A program made the translations under genes and the position numbers. Below are positions 45,163 through 53,249 of a DNA stretch of 64,000 nucleotides, one piece after another; the first letter of the stretch is position 1; each line of letters starts with the position of its first letter. A model generated the notes under the pieces. That model was not told the origin of the DNA, searched no databases, and was given only the letters and a program-made list of their open reading frames with translations. The DNA comes from Salinispora pacifica CNR114 (GTDB lineage: Bacteria; Actinomycetota; Actinomycetes; Mycobacteriales; Micromonosporaceae): assembly GCF_000514775.1 (NCBI RefSeq), contig NZ_AZWO01000008.1, forward strand, positions 1-64,000. The letters run 5' to 3'.

Positions 45163-46899
45163 GTGGTGGTCGGGCGGGGGGAGACGGTCACAGTAGCCGA
45201 ACTACTACTTGGTCGCCTGCACGACCTCGGTGTGCGGCACATATTCGGTGTGCCGGGCGACTATGCAATGGAATTCACCGATCAGGTCATGGCTTTTGGC
45301 GGTATCGAATGGATCGGCAGCTCCAACGAGCTCAACGCCGGCTACACGGCGGACGGCTATGCGCGGATTGCTGGCATCGGGGCAATTGCTACCCAGTACG
45401 GCCCGGGTGAGCTGTCGGCGCTCAACGCCCTGGCCGGCGCGATGGCTGAGTCTGTCCCCGTCGTTTCGATCGTCGGTGGCCCCTCGACCGAGATCATGCG
45501 GCGGCGCACCTCGGTCCATCACTCTTTCGTGGATGGCGACTTTGACCATTGGGCCCGGATGGCGGGCGAGGTTACGGTTGCCCAGACGTCGTTGACCGCG
45601 GAGGATGCGCTGCGGGAAGTCGATCGGGTGCTGGGCGAGTGTTGGTCGCAGCAGCGTCCGGTGTACATCCGAATTCCGGGGGACGTGGCGGTGGCTTCGG
45701 TCCCGCGACCGGCGCGACCCTTCCGGCGCCCGGAGCCGGTCACGAACGCGGCGCAACTGGACGCGTTCGCGGCCGCTGCGCAGCGCCGGCTCGCCGGCGC
45801 CCAGCGGCCGGTACTGCTGGTGGGAAACGTGCCGATCCGGCTGGGTCTGGGGCCGGCTGTCGCCGCGTTCGCGAGCGAGCGCAACTGGCCTGTTGCCGCG
45901 CAGGCGCTCGGCCGGGGTCTGTTTGACGAGGCTGACCCCCGATACGTCGGGGTCTATTCTGGCCTGGAGAGTCGGGACGCGGTCCGGGAGGTGGTCGAAG
46001 GCGCCGACGTCGTGGTCTGTCTGGGAACCACGTTCATTGACTGGAATGGCCTGTTCACCGCGGAACTGGATCCGGATCGGATCATTAACTTGGGGCCTGA
46101 TGCCGCATCGGTCGCCGGTACCCGTTTCGGCCCGATCCCCATGGCTGCGGCGTTGGGTCGGTTGCACCAGCTGGCTGTCCGTCGTACGCGCGACTGGCCG
46201 AGCGGGGTGGTCCAGTCAAAGACATCGCCCGAACTGGACAGGGCGAGCAGTGGGCCGATCACTCACGAGCGACTCTGGCCGGCGATCGAGGCTCTGCTGC
46301 GTCCGGGGGACATTGTGGTCGCGGAGGTCGGGACCTCCTTCTTTGGCCTGGAAATGATGCGTCTGCCGACTGGGGCATCCGCTCTGTCGGCGCCAATCTG
46401 GAGTTCGGCCGGCTACGTGATTCCGGCGGCTTTTGGCGCCGGAGTCGCTGGATCGGGTCGGCGGGTGGTGTCGATTACCGGTGACGGTGGAATGCAAATG
46501 TCCCCGCAGGAGATTGGCCAGATGTTCAACTTTGGTCAATCGTCGATAATTGTCATGATCAACAATGGTGGCTACGCTACCGAGCGGGCGCTCGAGAAAG
46601 CGGTGGGGGAAGAGTCTCAGGGCTACGCCGAGATACTCAACTGGCGGTACAGCAAGCTGTTGGCGGTGTTCGCGGCGGAGGGAGACTTCGTCGCGCGCAC
46701 GGCCCGCACCGAGGCCGAGCTGGCCGAGATCCTGGCCGATATCGATGAGCGCGCGGAGCGGCTGACCTTCGTCGAGGTGGTCGTCGATCCGGCGGATGTG
46801 CCTGAGGGCATGCCGGAGTGGAGTCGGGAGGCTTCCGCCGCCATCTATCACGCGAAGTTTCCTGCTCCGGCTCGCCTGCCCTGGAGCGGGCTCACCTAG
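45163..46899 (+). CDS. Thiamine-diphosphate decarboxylase, pyruvate/indolepyruvate type
   Basis: 578 residues. Decarboxylates a 2-keto acid to an aldehyde. The N-terminal catalytic Glu is in SSNELNAGYTADGYARI; the double His in SVHHSFVDGDFDHW is the mark of the PDC/IPDC group; ThDP-binding GDGGMQMSPQEIGQMFNFG ends in INNGGY. Substrate (pyruvate, indolepyruvate, phenylpyruvate or branched-chain keto acid) cannot be chosen. GTG 45163 (or 45166) is preferred, following GGGGAGG at 45155-45161; an ATG at 45082 would add 27 unmatched residues. Codon use looks more A+T-rich than neighbours (ATT, AAT, TTT codons recur), hinting at transfer. Confidence 0.88.
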   Translation: MVVGRGETVTVAELLLGRLHDLGVRHIFGVPGDYAMEFTDQVMAFGGIEWIGSSNELNAGYTADGYARIAGIGAIATQYGPGELSALNALAGAMAESVPVVSIVGGPSTEIMRRRTSVHHSFVDGDFDHWARMAGEVTVAQTSLTAEDALREVDRVLGECWSQQRPVYIRIPGDVAVASVPRPARPFRRPEPVTNAAQLDAFAAAAQRRLAGAQRPVLLVGNVPIRLGLGPAVAAFASERNWPVAAQALGRGLFDEADPRYVGVYSGLESRDAVREVVEGADVVVCLGTTFIDWNGLFTAELDPDRIINLGPDAASVAGTRFGPIPMAAALGRLHQLAVRRTRDWPSGVVQSKTSPELDRASSGPITHERLWPAIEALLRPGDIVVAEVGTSFFGLEMMRLPTGASALSAPIWSSAGYVIPAAFGAGVAGSGRRVVSITGDGGMQMSPQEIGQMFNFGQSSIIVMINNGGYATERALEKAVGEESQGYAEILNWRYSKLLAVFAAEGDFVARTARTEAELAEILADIDERAERLTFVEVVVDPADVPEGMPEWSREASAAIYHAKFPAPARLPWSGLT

Positions 46900-47004
46900 T
46901 CGGGCGGGCCTTGTCGGCACTGCTCCGCGGGAGGTTCCGGGGTGTCGAGTCAGGGGTGGTGCGCCTGGCTCCGGGTGTCCGCCGCGGATCAGGTGACCCG
47001 GCCG

Positions 47005-47034
47005 TTGACGCTACTGTGCATTGAATAGTACTGT
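47005..47034 (+). promoter_or_regulatory. Promoter of padR, leaderless
   Basis: TTGACG (47005-47010), 18-base spacer, TACTGT (47029-47034); the ATG at 47042 lies 7 bases on, so the transcript would start at or next to the A. TACTGT also occurs at 47012-47017 as a direct repeat, and AGTACT (47027-47032) is palindromic: a possible PadR operator. Confidence 0.55.
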
Positions 47035-47041
47035 CCTTTGT

Positions 47042-47374
47042 ATGGACACCACACAGCTCTTGAAGGGCGTGCTGGACCTGGCTGTCCTCGCGGTGCTTCG
47101 GGAAGAGGACGGCTACGGCTACGACATCCTGCGTCGACTGCGCGACGCCGGCCTGACCGAGGTGGGCGACGCCTCCGTCTACGGCACGTTGCGGCGTCTC
47201 TTCGCGGCGGGGCTGCTCACCACGTACGTGGTGCCCAGCGAATCCGGGCCACACCGCAAGTACTACTCGCTGAACGCCGCCGGCCGAGACCAGGTCGCGC
47301 GCTCCGGCAAGCTCTGGCGCTCATTCGCCAGCACCATGGACACGCTGCTCGACGATCGGGGGAGGGCGGTATGA
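47042..47374 (+). CDS. PadR-family transcriptional regulator
   Basis: 110 residues. Winged helix with LKGVLDLAVLAVLREEDGYGYDIL, SVYGTLRRLFAAGLL and RKYYSLNAAGRDQV, the PadR pattern; residues after 85 form the short dimer helix. These repressors answer to small-molecule or envelope stress signals. It overlaps the next gene by 4 bases (ATGA), so regulator and membrane protein are co-translated. A self-binding site may lie in its leaderless promoter. Confidence 0.92.
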   Translation: MDTTQLLKGVLDLAVLAVLREEDGYGYDILRRLRDAGLTEVGDASVYGTLRRLFAAGLLTTYVVPSESGPHRKYYSLNAAGRDQVARSGKLWRSFASTMDTLLDDRGRAV

Positions 47375-48465
47375 CCGTCACTGAGCAGGAGATAGCCGAC
47401 TACGTCGCCCGGGTTCGCGGCGCCCTGACCGACCTGTCGCCGGCGGTCCGCGACGAGCTGACCGAAGACCTGCCGGAGCACCTCGCCGTGGTGGCCGCCG
47501 AGTCCGACGGAACGCTGGTGGAACGGCTCGGTGAGCCGGAGGCGTACGCCGGTGAGCTGCGGATCGCCGCCGGGGTCGGAGCCGGTCGCCGGTCGGCGAC
47601 CGGAGAGCTGACCGCCCTTGTTGACCGGGTCCGCGGCCGGCTGAACACGCTCGACCGGCAACTGGGCCCACCCCTCGGGTATCCGACGGTGCGCGCCTTT
47701 CTGCACCTCCTCGCCCCGGGCTGGTGGATTCTGCGCGGCTACCTCGCGGCGATGCTGCTGGCCGTGCTCAGTACCGGCCTCAATGGCGAGATCGGGCTAC
47801 TGCCCAGGATCGGGGGCCACCTGTCGCTTGGCCTGATGATCCTGGCGGCCCTGGTCGTCGCCTCGGTCATGCTCGGTCGCCGGGATGCCCGGTCGCGACC
47901 CTGGCCGGGACGGCTGCTGGTCCTCGGCAACCTGGTGCTCGTCGGTTTCGCGCTGGCGGCGCTGGTTCACCAGGAGGATCGGCGCGGTGCGGGTGACTAC
48001 TACGCTCCGATCTCGGTCGACAGCCGGTACGACCACATCCGCGACGTCTTCGTCTATGACACCGAGGGTCAGTTGGTGGACTACGCGCGGCTGTTCGACC
48101 AGAACGGCGATCCGATCCGGCTCGGCTACCCGGACTGCGCGGACGCGCGGGACGTGATCCGCCGGGATGAGATCAACGGCGCCAGCCCGCTGCTGCGGGG
48201 CTACCCGTACTGCCCGGAGGCGGCGCCGTTCGGGCCGCGGCCCACGGCTGAGGCGTCCCCACCGGCCCTCCCCGCTCCACCGGGCACGGTCCAACCGGAC
48301 TCCACTGCCTCGCCAGCCGTGCCGGAGACCGCACCGAGCACGCCGGATCCAGCGACCCCACCGGTGGTTCCGGAGACCCCGCCGGCCACATCGGAGACCG
48401 CAACGACGGTGCCGGATACCCCGCCGACATCCGCGCCCGCGCCGGGTGTCGCGCCCACCGGGTGA
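47371..48465 (+). CDS. Membrane protein with N-terminal HAAS-like domain
   Basis: 364 residues. The N-terminal helical region (1-75, ADYVARVRGALTDLSPAVRDEL) resembles the HAAS domain found next to PadR regulators. Three or four membrane helices follow (about 125-210), then an outer domain with HIRDVFVYDTEGQLVDYARLFDQNGDPI (two parts) at about 225-290, and a Pro/Thr/Glu-rich tail with repeated PETxPxT units (290-364). HAAS-type partners are thought to anchor or antagonise PadR. It overlaps the padR stop by 4 bases. Confidence 0.78.
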   Translation: MTVTEQEIADYVARVRGALTDLSPAVRDELTEDLPEHLAVVAAESDGTLVERLGEPEAYAGELRIAAGVGAGRRSATGELTALVDRVRGRLNTLDRQLGPPLGYPTVRAFLHLLAPGWWILRGYLAAMLLAVLSTGLNGEIGLLPRIGGHLSLGLMILAALVVASVMLGRRDARSRPWPGRLLVLGNLVLVGFALAALVHQEDRRGAGDYYAPISVDSRYDHIRDVFVYDTEGQLVDYARLFDQNGDPIRLGYPDCADARDVIRRDEINGASPLLRGYPYCPEAAPFGPRPTAEASPPALPAPPGTVQPDSTASPAVPETAPSTPDPATPPVVPETPPATSETATTVPDTPPTSAPAPGVAPTG

Positions 48466-48556
48466 GCGCTGGCCCCCGGGTTCCAAGGTGTTCCTCATAT
48501 CCCCGTAGCGATGAAAGTGGCCGAAGGGATGAGGCTGCGGGGTAATAGGGCCGTTG

Positions 48557-48585
48557 TTGATCGTCTACGGTTTTCTCCGCACTAT
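48557..48585 (+). promoter_or_regulatory. Promoter of the LppU-like gene
   Basis: TTGATC (48557-48562), 17-base spacer, CACTAT (48580-48585). Start expected near 48592, leaving a short leader with the ribosome binding site GGAAGGAAAA at 48595-48603 or so. Confidence 0.4.
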
Positions 48586-48607
48586 CAACCCCTGGGAAGG
48601 AAAATTC

Positions 48608-49108
48608 GTGCCGGAGCAGGTCGTACCCCCCGCCCAACCCGACGTCCCGCAGCCGGCTGGCACTCAGCCGTCAACCGACGTACCCCAGGATGGTGCCCCA
48701 GCCCCAGCCCCAGCCCCAGAGCCAGCTCGGAAGTCCGGTCGCAAGAAGGTCTTGGGCATCGTTGGCGCGATCGTCGCGTTCCTGGTGGTCGCCGGCCTCA
48801 AGTTCGGCCTGGGCGCGGTGCTCGGGACCGACGAGACCGCGGAAGCCAAGGCTGGTGACTGCATCGCCGAGCTACCCACGACCATCGGCGACGAGATGGA
48901 GGCGGTTGACGGTGGCAAGGTCGTTGACTGTGCCTCCGCCGAGGCGACGTACAAGGTGGTCGGTCGAGCAGAGGACCAGACCGAGGAGCAGGCCGAGTCC
49001 GGCGAAGCGTGTGCCGAGTTCTTCCAGGAGAACGAGGAGTACTACATCTTCAGTAACATCATTCCGGGCAAGACGGGCTATCTGCTCTGCCTGACCGACA
49101 ACTCCTGA
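48608..49108 (+). CDS. LppU/SCO3897-like membrane-anchored protein
   Basis: 166 residues: a Pro/Gln-rich N-terminus (1-43), one membrane helix after KSGRKK (about 50-73) and an outer domain with AKAGDCIAELPTTIG, VDCASAEATYKVVGRAE, CAEFFQENEEYYIF and GYLLCLTDNS. Four Cys in a GDC...DC...C...C spacing suggest two disulfides. Resembles the LppU/SCO3897 group of unknown role. GTG 48608 has a GGAAGG ribosome binding site. Confidence 0.8.
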   Translation: MPEQVVPPAQPDVPQPAGTQPSTDVPQDGAPAPAPAPEPARKSGRKKVLGIVGAIVAFLVVAGLKFGLGAVLGTDETAEAKAGDCIAELPTTIGDEMEAVDGGKVVDCASAEATYKVVGRAEDQTEEQAESGEACAEFFQENEEYYIFSNIIPGKTGYLLCLTDNS

Positions 49109-49121
49109 GCGGCTTACGGAA

Positions 49122-49166
49122 GTACGGCGACGGCGGCGCGGCTTTCCGGCGCCGCCGTCGCCGTAC
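49122..49166 (+). terminator. Perfect 18-bp hairpin terminator
   Basis: An 18-base perfect stem (49122-49139 with 49149-49166, ends GTACGG...CCGTAC) with a 9-base loop, immediately after the LppU-like gene. Very stable; no U-run. Confidence 0.8.
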
Positions 49167-49306
49167 CTGGGCCATCGATTGGTGTCCGGGAGGTGAACGC
49201 CACTTCTCCGGCGTCTTCCCGGGGCCCGCGTGGCCGTGGCAGGCTACCGGCACGTAGGACCACTGGGCGACCAGCCAACGATGACTGACCGCTAGGAGGA
49301 CGGCCG

Positions 49307-49993
49307 ATGGGCGACATGGTGACGTACCGGTGCGACGGTGGTACGGGCGAGGGGTATCTCGTGGTACCGCCTGGCGGTACGGCCAGCCCGGCGGTCATTG
49401 TGATCCAGGACTGGTGGGGTCTGGCGTCGCACGTCCGAGCGGTCGTTGACCGCTTCGCTGAGGCCGGCTTCGTCGCCCTCGCCCCGGACCTGCGGCGCGG
49501 CGGGCCGGCCAACAAGCCGGATGAACCCCGGCAACTGCTCAACAGCGGGCAGTTGGACGCCGCCGCGGCGGACATCGCCGCCGCGGCCGACTACCTCGCG
49601 GGTCGGCCGGAGGTTGCCGGCAAGATCGGTTGCGTCGGCTTCTGCGCCGGGGCCAGCCTGGCGCTCTGGTCCGTTGCCCGCACCGAGCGGATCGTGGCGA
49701 CCTCGGCCTTCTACCCTCGGCTGCCCGGGGAGGGGATGCGCCCGAAGTGGTCGGAGTACGCGGGCAAGGCCGCCGCCATCCACTGCTGCGAGGCCGACGG
49801 CACCTCGGCCGAACCGGGAGTGCAGCTCGTTCGTCGGGCCATCGAGGCGGGTGGCGGCACCTGTCAGACCTACGACTACCCGAGCACCGCGCACGCCTTC
49901 TTCAACGAGGACCGGCCGGAGAACTTTGACCAACGGGCTGCCGCCACGGCGTGGGCCCGCACCCTGGAACTCTTCCGGGCGAAGCTTGGCTGA
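49307..49993 (+). CDS. Dienelactone hydrolase family protein
   Basis: 228 residues. Alpha/beta hydrolase with nucleophile Cys113 in [10 protein letters not shown], acid Asp165 and His197 in [10 protein letters not shown], the Cys/Asp/His triad of dienelactone hydrolase. N-terminal [19 protein letters not shown] and IQDWWGL are family marks. No aromatic-degradation genes surround it, so the substrate is open. ATG 49307 with an AGGAGG ribosome binding site. Its end lies close to the uracil-glycosylase gene, so co-transcription is likely. Confidence 0.92.
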   Translation: MGDMVTYRCDGGTGEGYLVVPPGGTASPAVIVIQDWWGLASHVRAVVDRFAEAGFVALAPDLRRGGPANKPDEPRQLLNSGQLDAAAADIAAAADYLAGRPEVAGKIGCVGFCAGASLALWSVARTERIVATSAFYPRLPGEGMRPKWSEYAGKAAAIHCCEADGTSAEPGVQLVRRAIEAGGGTCQTYDYPSTAHAFFNEDRPENFDQRAAATAWARTLELFRAKLG

Positions 49994-50039
49994 CCACGGA
50001 TCGGCGCCTCCCGGCGGAACGCCCGCCGGGAGTCGGCGC

Positions 50040-50801
50040 GTGCCGCGGGTACCCGCGGTCACAGCCCGGCCACGCACCGCCGAGCAGGTGACCGGGGCCG
50101 CGGCCGGGGCGCCCAGCCTCGCCGCACTCGGAGCGGCGATCAGCGACTGCTTCGCCTGCCCCCGCCTGGTCGATTGGCGGGAAGAGGTGGCCCGCACTCG
50201 ACGCGCGGCCTTCCGGGAACAGGAGTACTGGGGACGCCCGGTGCCCGGTTTCGGCGACCCGAGGGCCCGCATCGGGCTTCTTGGCCTCGCGCCGGCGGCG
50301 CACGGTGGTAACCGGACCGGCCGGGTCTTCACCGGCGACCGCTCCGGCGATGTCCTCTTCGCCGCCCTGCACCGGGCCGGGCTGGCCAATCAGGCGACCA
50401 GCGTCGCCGCCGACGACGGGTTGACCCTGCGCCACACCCGAGTCTTCGCGGCGGTGCGCTGCGCGCCGCCAGCCAACAAGCCCACCCCGGGCGAGCGCGA
50501 TACCTGCCAGCCCTGGCTGCACCGCGAGGTCGCGTTGCTCCGGCCGAACCTGCGGGTTGTGGTCGCGCTGGGTGCCTTCGCCTGGGCCGCGTGGTGGCCG
50601 ACTCTGCCCCGGGTGTACGCGATGTCCCCGCCCAGCCCGCGACCCGCTTTCACGCATGGGGCACACTGGTCCGGGAACGGCGCCCCGGATCTGCTCGGCT
50701 GCTACCACGTCAGCCAGCAGAACACCTTTACCGGGCGGCTGACACCAGAGATGCTGGACGACGTGTTCGCCCGGGCGAAGCGACTGGCCGGGGTGGAGTA
50801 A
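50040..50801 (+). CDS. Family 5 uracil-DNA glycosylase (UdgB type)
   Basis: 253 residues. Removes uracil and deaminated bases from [26 protein letters not shown] and neighbouring Cys supply the 4Fe-4S ligands; motif 1 [19 protein letters not shown] (no Asp after the glycine, as in UDGb) and motif 2 [12 protein letters not shown] define the family. GTG 50040 follows GGGAG at 7 bases; alternatives are TTG 49986 and GTG 50088. It sits between the dienelactone hydrolase and the DUF4129 cluster. Confidence 0.92.
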   Translation: MPRVPAVTARPRTAEQVTGAAAGAPSLAALGAAISDCFACPRLVDWREEVARTRRAAFREQEYWGRPVPGFGDPRARIGLLGLAPAAHGGNRTGRVFTGDRSGDVLFAALHRAGLANQATSVAADDGLTLRHTRVFAAVRCAPPANKPTPGERDTCQPWLHREVALLRPNLRVVVALGAFAWAAWWPTLPRVYAMSPPSPRPAFTHGAHWSGNGAPDLLGCYHVSQQNTFTGRLTPEMLDDVFARAKRLAGVE

Positions 50802-50819
50802 GGGCTGCGGGGCATTGGG

Positions 50820-51602
50820 ATGACGGACCGGAAGCGCCGATCCGCATCCTCGGCTCCCGCCGACAGCGGTGTGCTGCGCCGGTGGTGGCCCCTCGCAGCG
50901 GTGTTGCTCCTGTTGGCCGCCGCCACCGCCGCAGCCGCGCACTCGTCGCTCGGGGCCAGCCGCATCCCACCCGCGGCCGAACAGCTGCCGCTCGTCCCGG
51001 ACTACCCGACGGCCGAGCCGGCCGTATCGATACCGGTAGAACCGCGCGACGCGGGCGAGCTGAACAGCCAGCAGCGGCCCGACTGGCTGCGAACCGCACT
51101 CCTTGCGCTGCTCGGGCTGGCCGGGCTGGCCGTTGCCGGCGTCCTCGCCGGGGCGCTCCTGCGCAGTGTGCTGCGCCGAAGCACTCGGCGCCGCTCCGAG
51201 CGCCGGGTCCCGCGCACGGCCGAAGGCACGGCCCGTGAGGTGGTCGCCGCACTCGATGCCGGCCTGGTTGACCTCGACGACACCGGCACCGATCCGCGTA
51301 CGGTGGTCATCGCCTGCTGGGTTCGCCTGGAGGAAGCCGCCGCCAGCGCCGGGGTACGTCAACTGGCCGGCGACACCCCCACCGAACTGGTGGTTCGCCT
51401 CCTGCGGGGTGACCCGGCCACCGGGGTGCCCGCGATCGCCAGCGCCGACGTGCTGGCCGATTTCGCACATGTCTACCGGGAGGCGCGCTACGCTACCCGG
51501 CCAGTGGACGAGCGTACCCGGGACCAGGCCCGGGCCGCGTTGCGTCGGCTTCGCGGGGAGCTGACCGAGCTGGCCGGTGCGAGCGGGGAGGGGCCGGCGT
51601 GA
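50820..51602 (+). CDS. DUF4129 membrane protein
   Basis: 260 residues with two membrane helices (about 20-42 and 95-120), an outer loop between them and a cytoplasmic DUF4129 domain (about 135-250: TAREVVAALDAGLVDLDD, VVIACWVRLEEAAASAGV, TPTELVVRLL, YREARYATRPV). First gene of a stack that continues through MoxR and DUF58. No function established; the domain occurs with transglutaminase and MoxR systems. ATG 50820; no obvious ribosome binding site. Confidence 0.85.
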   Translation: MTDRKRRSASSAPADSGVLRRWWPLAAVLLLLAAATAAAAHSSLGASRIPPAAEQLPLVPDYPTAEPAVSIPVEPRDAGELNSQQRPDWLRTALLALLGLAGLAVAGVLAGALLRSVLRRSTRRRSERRVPRTAEGTAREVVAALDAGLVDLDDTGTDPRTVVIACWVRLEEAAASAGVRQLAGDTPTELVVRLLRGDPATGVPAIASADVLADFAHVYREARYATRPVDERTRDQARAALRRLRGELTELAGASGEGPA

Positions 51603-51642
51603 CCAACCGAGGGCTCCGGACCGGGTACGAGGAGGTGTCGCG

Positions 51643-52242
51643 GTGAGCGGCACCAGCATCGACGACCTGTTCAGTGGCGCGGAGGAGCGGGGCCCGCAGC
51701 GGCGCCCACACCAGGAATCGGCTCGCGACCGGCCGTTGCGGCTGTTGCTGCGTAACCTGGCCGGCGTCGGGGCCGTGGTGGTCGTTGTGGTCGCCGGCCT
51801 ACGTGCGGTTGGGCTCCAGGTGTCGTTGCCGGTTCTGGTCGCTGGCGTACTCGCGCTCTTCCTGGTCCGCCAGGTTGTTCGGGCGCTCCGCCCACCACCT
51901 GCGGCGCCGGCCGTTCACCTGGCGCTGTTCGACCCGGCCGAGCTCCGCGGGCAGCGCGGCGACCAGCACGACGCGTTGGGTGCGGCGATCAACAGTTGGG
52001 AGGGTCCGCTGGACTGGGCGGCCACCCGGGCCAAGCGGTTCAACGGGACCATCCTGCCCCGACTCGGCGAGCTGGCCGACGAACGGATCCGGCTGCGGCA
52101 CGGGGTGACCCGCGGGTCGGATCCCGCCCGCGCCCGCGTACTGCTCGGTGATCGGCTGTCGACCTTCCTGGAGCACCCGCCTCGCCGCCCGCCGTCGCCG
52201 CGCGAGCTCGCGGCGATCGTCGCCGAACTGGAGAAACTGTGA
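51643..52242 (+). CDS. Membrane protein of the MoxR cluster, unknown
   Basis: 199 residues: polar head (1-32), two membrane helices (about 33-52 and 58-76), then a soluble region (about 85-199) with NSWEGPLDWAATRAKRFNGTILPRLGELADERI and RELAAIVAELEKL. Not recognised. GTG 51643 has a full AGGAGGTG ribosome binding site (51630-51637). It ends on the A of the next gene's ATG (overlap TGATG), so it is coupled to the MoxR gene. Confidence 0.8.
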   Translation: MSGTSIDDLFSGAEERGPQRRPHQESARDRPLRLLLRNLAGVGAVVVVVVAGLRAVGLQVSLPVLVAGVLALFLVRQVVRALRPPPAAPAVHLALFDPAELRGQRGDQHDALGAAINSWEGPLDWAATRAKRFNGTILPRLGELADERIRLRHGVTRGSDPARARVLLGDRLSTFLEHPPRRPPSPRELAAIVAELEKL

Positions 52243-53249
52243 TGAACGACGTGGACCGGAAGTTACCCGCCACGGAGGTCGGCCACCTTGCCCACGCGGT
52301 CCTGGACGCGGTGGGCGAGGTCGTGGTCGGAAAACGGGAGGCGCTGGAGCTGGTCCTCGCCGGGATTCTGGCCGGCGGGCACGTGTTGCTCGAAGACCTG
52401 CCCGGGCTCGGTAAGACGCTGACCGCCCGGTCCTTCGCCCAGGCCCTCGGGCTCGATTTCCGGCGGCTCCAGTTCACTCCGGACCTGCTGCCCGCCGATG
52501 TCACCGGCTCCTTCCTCTACAACCAACGTAGCGGGGACTTCGCGTTCCGCGCCGGGCCGGTCTTCACCAACCTGCTCCTCGCCGACGAGATCAACCGCAC
52601 TCCGCCGAAGACCCAGTCCGCGCTGCTGGAGGCGATGCAGGAGAAGCAGGTCTCGGTGGAGGGCGTCACCTACCGGCTGGATGAGCCCTTCCATGTGCTC
52701 GCGACCGCCAACCCGGTCGAGTACGAGGGCACGTACCCGTTGCCCGAGGCCCAGCTGGACCGCTTCCTGCTCCGGGTCTCCTTCGGATATCCCGAGCCCG
52801 GCGAGGAGTGGGAGGTGCTGCGTCGCCGGATTTCCCGCCGTCGTGAGGAGGCGGAGATCAAGCCGGTGGTAAACGCCGCGACCCTGCGCGCGATGCAGGC
52901 CGCGCTGGAGGACGTGGTGGTGGAGGACTCGATCGGCCGGTACCTGGTCGCGCTTGCCGCGGCCACCCGGGAACACCCCTCCGTACTGGTCGGTGCCTCC
53001 CCGCGTGGCTCGCTGGCGCTGCTGCTGCTGTCCCGGGTCCGGGCCGTGATGGCCGGCCGGGACTACGTGGTGCCAGAGGACGTCAAGGAGGTGGCGGTAC
53101 CGGCGCTGGCGCACCGGATCACGCTTCGTCCGGAGCTGTGGCTGCGTCGGGTCGCTCCGGCCATCGTCGTCGACGAGGTGCTGGCGGCCACCCCGGCTCC
53201 GGCCAGCGGCGCGCTGCCCAGCTACGCCACCGGCCTGCCCGTCCGCTGA
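52242..53249 (+). CDS. MoxR-family AAA ATPase
   Basis: 335 residues. AAA+ chaperone that remodels partner proteins, often with DUF58/VWA partners. Walker A EDLPGLGKT (Lys58), Walker B and following DEINRTPPKTQSALLEAMQE, sensor 1 LATANPVEYEGTYPLPEAQLDRF and the C-terminal lid with SPRGSLALLLLSRVRA. ATG 52242 (overlap of one base with the previous stop); GTG 52239 also possible. It overlaps the DUF58 start by one base. Confidence 0.95.
   Translation: MNDVDRKLPATEVGHLAHAVLDAVGEVVVGKREALELVLAGILAGGHVLLEDLPGLGKTLTARSFAQALGLDFRRLQFTPDLLPADVTGSFLYNQRSGDFAFRAGPVFTNLLLADEINRTPPKTQSALLEAMQEKQVSVEGVTYRLDEPFHVLATANPVEYEGTYPLPEAQLDRFLLRVSFGYPEPGEEWEVLRRRISRRREEAEIKPVVNAATLRAMQAALEDVVVEDSIGRYLVALAAATREHPSVLVGASPRGSLALLLLSRVRAVMAGRDYVVPEDVKEVAVPALAHRITLRPELWLRRVAPAIVVDEVLAATPAPASGALPSYATGLPVR

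Noticed and set aside
45082..45165. ATG 45082 as start of the decarboxylase
   Set aside because: No ribosome binding site before it and the additional residues have no family counterpart; GTG 45163/45166 follows GGGGAGG.
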